NCBI GenBank assembly: GCA_964586175.1
Contig: CAZPGL010000047.1
Location: 1 to 14,096 of the forward strand
Direction: 5' to 3'
Length of the DNA stretch: 14,096 bases
DNA from: CAZPGL01 sp964586175
GTDB taxonomy: Bacteria; Actinomycetota; Acidimicrobiia; Acidimicrobiales; MedAcidi-G1
The position numbers and the translations under genes were made by a program. Under the pieces are notes generated by a model. It had not been told where the DNA came from, ran no database searches, and saw nothing but the letters and a program-made list of their open reading frames with translations. Shown here one piece after another: positions 13,311-14,096 of the stretch. How positions within the stretch are numbered: the first letter of the stretch is position 1; each line of letters starts with the position of its first letter.

Positions 13311-13574
13311 GCCCGGGCGAGCCGGTCGGCCACGCTCGACCAGGCCCGGGCCGTGGAGGTCGGCATCGTGGCCGCCGACCTCATCGGCGAACGGGTCCTG
13401 CGTGGGTCGTCGATGGGCTCGAGCCGGTTCCGGGTCGACATGCCGTACTACTGCGACCTGTACTTCGACGCCATGACGTCGGCCCGCATCGGCTTGGACG
13501 ACCTGAACGACGCCTTCGACGTCGTGCGGGCCGGCGCCGAGGGCCGCCGCATCGTGGTCTTCGACGACGAGTGA
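13311..13574 (+). pseudogene. C-terminal remnant of a medium-chain (zinc-type) alcohol dehydrogenase
   Basis: The frame reads ARASRSATLDQARAVEVGIV, then ADLIGERVLRGSSMGSSRFR and VDMPYYCDLYFDAMTSARIG, ending LDDLNDAFDVVRAGAEGRRI and VVFDDE. This follows the C-terminal end of medium-chain dehydrogenases: the ATLDQA helix, the GSxMGS segment, the ARIxLDDxNxAF helix and the final VVF strand. Two blocks expected in the family are missing in frame: the last Rossmann strand after TLDQA (about 13347), and the short Gly/Arg/Leu-Asp segment after YFD (about 13470). The N-terminal catalytic domain with the zinc ligands and the GxGxxG site is absent. No ribosome site or convincing start is visible; GTG at 13353 is the first start codon. 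A decayed gene is more likely than a functional 73-residue protein. Confidence 0.6.
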
Positions 13575-13581
13575 TCGGGGG
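13570..13581 (+). repeat. Direct repeat copy 1 of AGTGATCGGGGG
   Basis: This 12-mer contains the TGA stop of the dehydrogenase remnant. An identical copy lies at 13603-13614, and an inverted copy at 13620-13631 contains the stop of the M24 gene. Confidence 0.7.
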
Positions 13582-13600
13582 AGGGGCTTCGTGTCACGCA

Positions 13601-13633
13601 CAAGTGATCGGGGGCCGATCCCCCGATCACTTG
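13601..13633 (-). terminator. Perfect 14-bp stem-loop at the end of the M24 gene
   Basis: CAAGTGATCGGGGG (13601-13614) pairs without mismatch with CCCCCGATCACTTG (13620-13633) around a five-base loop. The right arm contains the last codon and TGA stop (13629-13627) of the minus-strand M24 gene. Stability should be high, but neither side has a U-tract. Confidence 0.55.
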
Positions 13634-14096
13634 GTCAGCAGGGCGTCCTCGAAGGGAAAGTCGCTGAGCAACTCGATGCCGGTGTCGGTCACCAGGACCT
13701 GCTCCTCCAACTTGACGCCCTGACTGCCGCCCACCGCGCCGATGTATGACTCGACGCACAGCGTCATGCCCGGCTCGATCACCCCGTCATAGCCGGCCTG
13801 GGGAAAATCGTGCCGGTGGTACAGGTACGGGTACTCGCCGGTCATGCCCACCCCGTGGGCCGACAGGTAGTAGCGCTGGTCGGCGAACTCGGCGGGGATG
13901 TCCCATGCCCGCTGGGCGTATTCCCGGAACGTCACCCCGGGGCCGATGACGCCCATGTTGTGGTGCACCTGTTCGTGGGCCAGTGCGTACAGGCGGCGCT
14001 GCTCGGCCGTGGGGGCACCGGGCCCGACGTGGAAGGTGCGGGAGAAGTCCGAGTAGTAGCCGTGGCAGCCGACCACGTCGGTGTCCAGGGCCACCA
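13627..14096 (-). CDS. M24-family protein resembling DMSP lyase DddP (5' end outside window)
   Basis: This is the C-terminal pita-bread domain of an M24 family protein; the frame runs off the window, so the GTG at 14094 is an internal Val codon. Metal-ligand residues are visible in order: the Asp pair in ALDTDVVG, Asp in YYSDFSRTF, His in LSAHGVGM, Glu in CVESYIG and the first Glu of LEEQVLV. Spacings between the second Asp and these residues are 10, 64, 35 and 15. As I recall them, the ligands of the DddP structure from Ruegeria lacuscaerulensis (D297, D307, H371, E406, E421) have the same spacings. The segment YDGVIEPGMTLCVESYIG and the ending SDFPFEDALL also look DddP-like. However, the residue six after the His, Asp377 in DddP and proposed as catalytic, is Gly here (HGVGMTGEYP). 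A peptidase or another lyase is therefore possible. Confidence 0.85.
   Translation of the reverse strand, partial: VALDTDVVGCHGYYSDFSRTFHVGPGAPTAEQRRLYALAHEQVHHNMGVIGPGVTFREYAQRAWDIPAEFADQRYYLSAHGVGMTGEYPYLYHRHDFPQAGYDGVIEPGMTLCVESYIGAVGGSQGVKLEEQVLVTDTGIELLSDFPFEDALLTK

Noticed and set aside
13353..13574. A genuine 73-residue protein starting at GTG 13353
   Set aside because: No ribosome site or -10 box fits, and the dehydrogenase similarity continues upstream of this GTG, so a remnant is the simpler reading.

Overview
This is a GC-rich (roughly 70%) bacterial chromosome segment from an actinobacterium. The best clue is the run at 1740-4621, where an MSMEG_4193-type phosphomutase, a DUF3090 protein and an SCO1664-type kinase-like protein overlap head to tail, an order known from Actinobacteria. 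Many starts have a TAnnnT -10 box only 6-9 nt upstream, which suggests widespread leaderless transcription. An Acidimicrobiia-like or marine lineage would fit, but that placement is inference. No insertion sequence, phage gene, CRISPR array or rRNA was seen.

Layout. 1-1661 (+): etfB (5' end outside the window) and etfA, ending in an intrinsic terminator. 1740-4621 (-): a four-gene overlapping operon of phosphomutase, DUF3090, kinase-like protein and an unrecognised protein. 4647-5700 (+): a family 5 uracil-DNA glycosylase, then a small lipoprotein whose promoter overlaps the glycosylase stop codon. 5746-6891 (-): a standalone FrhB-type iron-sulfur flavoprotein. 6948-7022 (-): tRNA-Arg(CCG). 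7053-7991 (-): a ROK-family sugar kinase without the usual zinc cysteines. 8017-11607 (-): a complete phosphonate/phosphite-type ABC importer in the order phnD-phnC-phnE-phnE, with no C-P lyase genes in view. 11715-12626 (+): an EamA/DMT permease. 12681-13297 (+): a two-gene unit of a small beta-rich protein and a YbjQ/UPF0145 protein. 13311-13574 (+): a remnant of a medium-chain alcohol dehydrogenase. 13627-14096 (-): the C-terminal half of an M24 pita-bread protein that closely resembles the DMSP lyase DddP but appears to lack its catalytic aspartate.

How the genes work together. EtfBA carries electrons from acyl-CoA and related dehydrogenases. The phn operon imports a reduced or organic phosphorus compound: PhnD captures it at the membrane, two PhnE permeases form the channel and PhnC supplies ATP hydrolysis. 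The remaining genes look like independent housekeeping or accessory units.

The most notable observations are the DddP-like M24 protein with a Gly at the proposed catalytic Asp position, a 25-bp divergent leaderless promoter whose two -10 boxes share one TA step, repeated GC-rich stem-loops built around stop codons, and a 12-bp element carried three times between two convergent genes.
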